Both the position numbers and the translations under genes were made by a program. A stretch of 9,812 nt of DNA, taken from the NCBI GenBank assembly GCA_030727085.1, contig JANRCF010000061.1:1-9812 (forward strand). Direction: 5' to 3'. This DNA is from Alphaproteobacteria bacterium. Its GTDB lineage: Bacteria > Pseudomonadota > Alphaproteobacteria > Paracaedibacterales > CAIOTO01. Positions 7,737 to 9,812 of the stretch are shown in pieces. The notes beneath the pieces were generated by a model. The model was not told the origin of the DNA and made no database searches. It saw only the letters and a program-made list of their open reading frames with translations. Every line of letters begins with the position of its first letter. Position 1 is the first letter of the stretch.

Positions 7737-9524
7737 TTAATACGTTCTTTTCTTAGGCGGGATAAACTCTACTTCATCTGTCATCGTGTATAAATGCACG
7801 GGGCGCTGTTCAAAAGAAACACTGCCATTGGTGTTAAGCGTGCTTTGTGTGTGCACCATCCAGTTTTCATCATCGCGCTCTGGAAAATCATCACGTGCAT
7901 GTGCGCCGCGACTCTCAGTTCGGTTTAATGCTGAATGAATTGTAACGACTGATTGTTGATAAAGGTTAAGTAGTTCAATTGCTTCAACCAAATCAGTATT
8001 CCAAATGAGAGATCGATCATTTACTTGTACATCTGATACCATGTGCCCAATGTTTTCTACCTGTTTAATGCCTTCTGTTAGGATTTTGTCTTTTCTAAAA
8101 ACAGCGCAATGGCGTTGCATTGTTTCTTGCAATTTCAAACGAATTTCAGCAGTTTTGATCGCGCCATTTGCGTGACGAAGTTTGTCAAACCAGTTAAGTG
8201 TTGATTCTCCTGCATTAATGGGCAGGGGGGCATGTGGAGTGTTGGGTGCAATCAGTTCTTTTGCGCGTAAAGCTGCGGCCCGGCCAAATACAATTAAATC
8301 AAGCAAAGAATTTGTACCTAATCGATTGGCGCCATGCACAGATACACAAGCGGCTTCTCCGATAGCCATTAAGCCTGGAACAATCGTTTCGGATGCGCCG
8401 CGTACAACCTCTCCATGGACATTTGTTGGTATACCTCCCATATTATAATGTACTGTAGGAAGCACAGGGATTGGCTCTTTTGTTACATCAACGCCTGCAA
8501 AAATTTTTGCTGTTTCTGAAATGCCTGGCAATCTTGCATGAAGAACTTTGGGGTCGAGATGTTCCAAATGCAGCATTATGTGGTCTTGTTTGGGTCCGAC
8601 GCCTCTTCCTTCTAAAATCTCAATAGTCATAGCGCGGCTGACAACATCTCGGGACGCCAAATCTTTTGCGTTTGGTGCGTACCGTTCCATAAAACGTTCG
8701 CCCGTTGAGTTTGTTAAATAACCACCTTCGCCGCGCGCACCTTCGGTGATAAGGCAGCCAGACCCGTAAATACCCGTTGGGTGAAATTGAATGAATTCCA
8801 TATCTTGTAAAGGAAGCCCTGCACGAAGTGCCATGGCATTTCCATCGCCTGTGCAAGTATGTGCAGATGTACACGAGAAAAATGCGCGTCCATAACCACC
8901 CGTGGCTAAAACGACAGTGTGCGCTTGAAAACGATGAAGCGTTCCATCTTCAAGGCACCATGCTAAAAGCCCGCGGCACTTTCCATCTTCATCCATGATG
9001 AGATCAAGTGCGAAATACTCGATAAAAAATTCCGCTTCATGTTTTAGGCATTGCTGATATAGCGTGTGTAGGATCGCATGTCCCGTACGGTCAGCGGCTG
9101 CACATGCACGTTTCGCCATACCTTCACCCTGATTAATAGTGTGTCCGCCAAAAGGGCGTTGGTAAATACGTCCTTCAGCGGTTCGGGAAAAAGGTACACC
9201 AAAGTGTTCTAACTCAACAACGGCTGGGATTGCATTTTTGCACATATACTCAATGGCATCTTGATCACCAAGCCAATCAGACCCCTTAATTGTGTCGTAA
9301 AAATGAAAACGCCAATCATCACCATCACCCATATTATTGAGCGCAGCACCAACACCGCCTTGTGCGGCGACTGTGTGACTTCGTGTTGGAAATACTTTTG
9401 TTATACATGCTGTTTTAAGTCCAGCTGTGCACATTCCTAAAGTCGCCCGTAGTCCTGCACCACCCGCGCCTAACACGACAACGTCATATTGGTGATCAAT
9501 AATTGTATATGCTGACTGCGCCAT
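7737..9524 (-). CDS. sdhA: Succinate dehydrogenase flavoprotein subunit (complex II)
   Basis: SdhA oxidises succinate to fumarate in the TCA cycle and passes electrons through covalently bound FAD to the iron-sulfur subunit of complex II, at the inner face of the membrane. The 595-residue product is full length. Visible features are the FAD dinucleotide fold [13 protein letters not shown] (15-27), the FAD-linking His50 in [15 protein letters not shown] with H248, T260/E261 in [11 protein letters not shown], the catalytic R297 in [11 protein letters not shown]359 in PTVHYNMGG, and R401 in [14 protein letters not shown]. These match E. coli H45, H242, T254/E255, R286, H354 and R399. The sequence is of the mitochondrial/alphaproteobacterial type (for example [20 protein letters not shown]). 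ATG 9524 follows the sdhD stop by 4 nt, with AAAGGA inside the end of sdhD serving as ribosome-binding site. Intact sdhB does not follow. Confidence 0.98.
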   Translation of the reverse strand: MAQSAYTIIDHQYDVVVLGAGGAGLRATLGMCTAGLKTACITKVFPTRSHTVAAQGGVGAALNNMGDGDDWRFHFYDTIKGSDWLGDQDAIEYMCKNAIPAVVELEHFGVPFSRTAEGRIYQRPFGGHTINQGEGMAKRACAAADRTGHAILHTLYQQCLKHEAEFFIEYFALDLIMDEDGKCRGLLAWCLEDGTLHRFQAHTVVLATGGYGRAFFSCTSAHTCTGDGNAMALRAGLPLQDMEFIQFHPTGIYGSGCLITEGARGEGGYLTNSTGERFMERYAPNAKDLASRDVVSRAMTIEILEGRGVGPKQDHIMLHLEHLDPKVLHARLPGISETAKIFAGVDVTKEPIPVLPTVHYNMGGIPTNVHGEVVRGASETIVPGLMAIGEAACVSVHGANRLGTNSLLDLIVFGRAAALRAKELIAPNTPHAPLPINAGESTLNWFDKLRHANGAIKTAEIRLKLQETMQRHCAVFRKDKILTEGIKQVENIGHMVSDVQVNDRSLIWNTDLVEAIELLNLYQQSVVTIHSALNRTESRGAHARDDFPERDDENWMVHTQSTLNTNGSVSFEQRPVHLYTMTDEVEFIPPKKRTY

Positions 9525-9528
9525 CCGT

Positions 9529-9812
9529 TTAAATTCCTTTTAAAAGCATTAGAATTGAGTAAATGAAGCTTAGCAATAGTAATAGCAAAACAGCATCAGA
9601 CACATACAAAAGTACTTTTCGTTTTAACTGTTGCGTATAATCTTCAATAATAACTGATAAACCTAGTCGTGCATGGTAGAGAATAAAAATTAGAGCCGTT
9701 GATAGAAGTATCAAAACAATTGGGTTGCTCAATTTTGTATGTAATTCTTGGTATGGAGATGTATTTATTGATTTAAATAGCCACCAAACCCCTGGAATAA
9801 AAAAGCAAAGTA
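9529..9812 (-). CDS. sdhD: Succinate dehydrogenase membrane anchor subunit SdhD, 5' truncated by window edge
   Basis: SdhD is one of the two hydrophobic subunits that anchor complex II and help form its haem and quinone sites. Translation is open to the window edge, giving about 93 residues; the TTG at 9732 is internal, not the start. Upstream of it the frame reads [13 protein letters not shown] and further residues to LSNPIV, typical of SdhD between its first and second membrane segments. The motif [14 protein letters not shown] carries the His of the family haem-site region and the Tyr that in E. coli SdhD (DY, Tyr83) lies at the quinone site. A final hydrophobic helix rich in leucine ends the protein. 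At most about 30 N-terminal residues are missing if it has the usual length. sdhC would be expected just outside the window. Confidence 0.9.
   Translation of the reverse strand, partial: LCFFIPGVWWLFKSINTSPYQELHTKLSNPIVLILLSTALIFILYHARLGLSVIIEDYTQQLKRKVLLYVSDAVLLLLLLSFIYSILMLLKGI

Noticed and set aside
8182..8448. 88-codon open frame on the + strand inside sdhA
   Set aside because: It is antisense to the conserved HGANRLG and NMGG region of SdhA; no family resemblance.
9529..9732. TTG at 9732 as the start of a 67-residue SdhD
   Set aside because: The frame continues upstream to the window edge with SdhD-like sequence (IPGVWW), so the TTG is an internal Leu codon.

Overview
The window looks like chromosome of an AT-rich alphaproteobacterium, probably an intracellular or host-associated lineage of the Rickettsiales/Holosporales kind. 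The reasons are the mitochondrial/alphaproteobacterial type of SdhA and SdhD, an ELM1-family protein (a family shared by alphaproteobacteria and plant mitochondria), low GC, short intergenic gaps and overlapping genes. The placement rests on protein character read by eye, not on a phylogeny. I see no rRNA, tRNA, insertion sequence, phage gene or CRISPR array.

Layout. On the + strand, 1-735 is the 3' part of a sodium:solute symporter gene, followed by a strong hairpin terminator (755-783) that should work in both directions. Everything else is on the - strand, so transcription runs from high to low coordinates. First comes the succinate dehydrogenase region: sdhD (its 5' end lies beyond the window) and sdhA, 4 nt apart. 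sdhB is not in its usual place after sdhA. Only a 19-codon frame ending in MVEFTL, which resembles the usual SdhB N-terminus, is found there. A short intergenic region (about 200 nt) carries palindromic and promoter-like sequence. It is followed by a compact rod-shape (elongasome) cluster: mreB, an ELM1-like gene, mreC, mreD, mrdA (PBP2) and rodA.

How the genes work together. MreB filaments at the inner face of the membrane, MreC/MreD in the membrane and periplasm, the RodA glycosyltransferase and the PBP2 transpeptidase form the machine that inserts peptidoglycan along the cell cylinder. The organism therefore appears to keep a complete lateral-wall synthesis module. mreC overlaps mreD, and mreD/mrdA and mrdA/rodA each share an ATGA, which suggests translational coupling of the membrane partners. 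The oddity is the membrane-anchored ELM1-like gene between mreB and mreC, where these two genes normally adjoin. This is the best candidate in the window for an undescribed component. PBP2 is also unusual, with Ala in the third position of its KTG box, a Cys/His cluster that may bind metal, and a G8 tract beside the active-site region.
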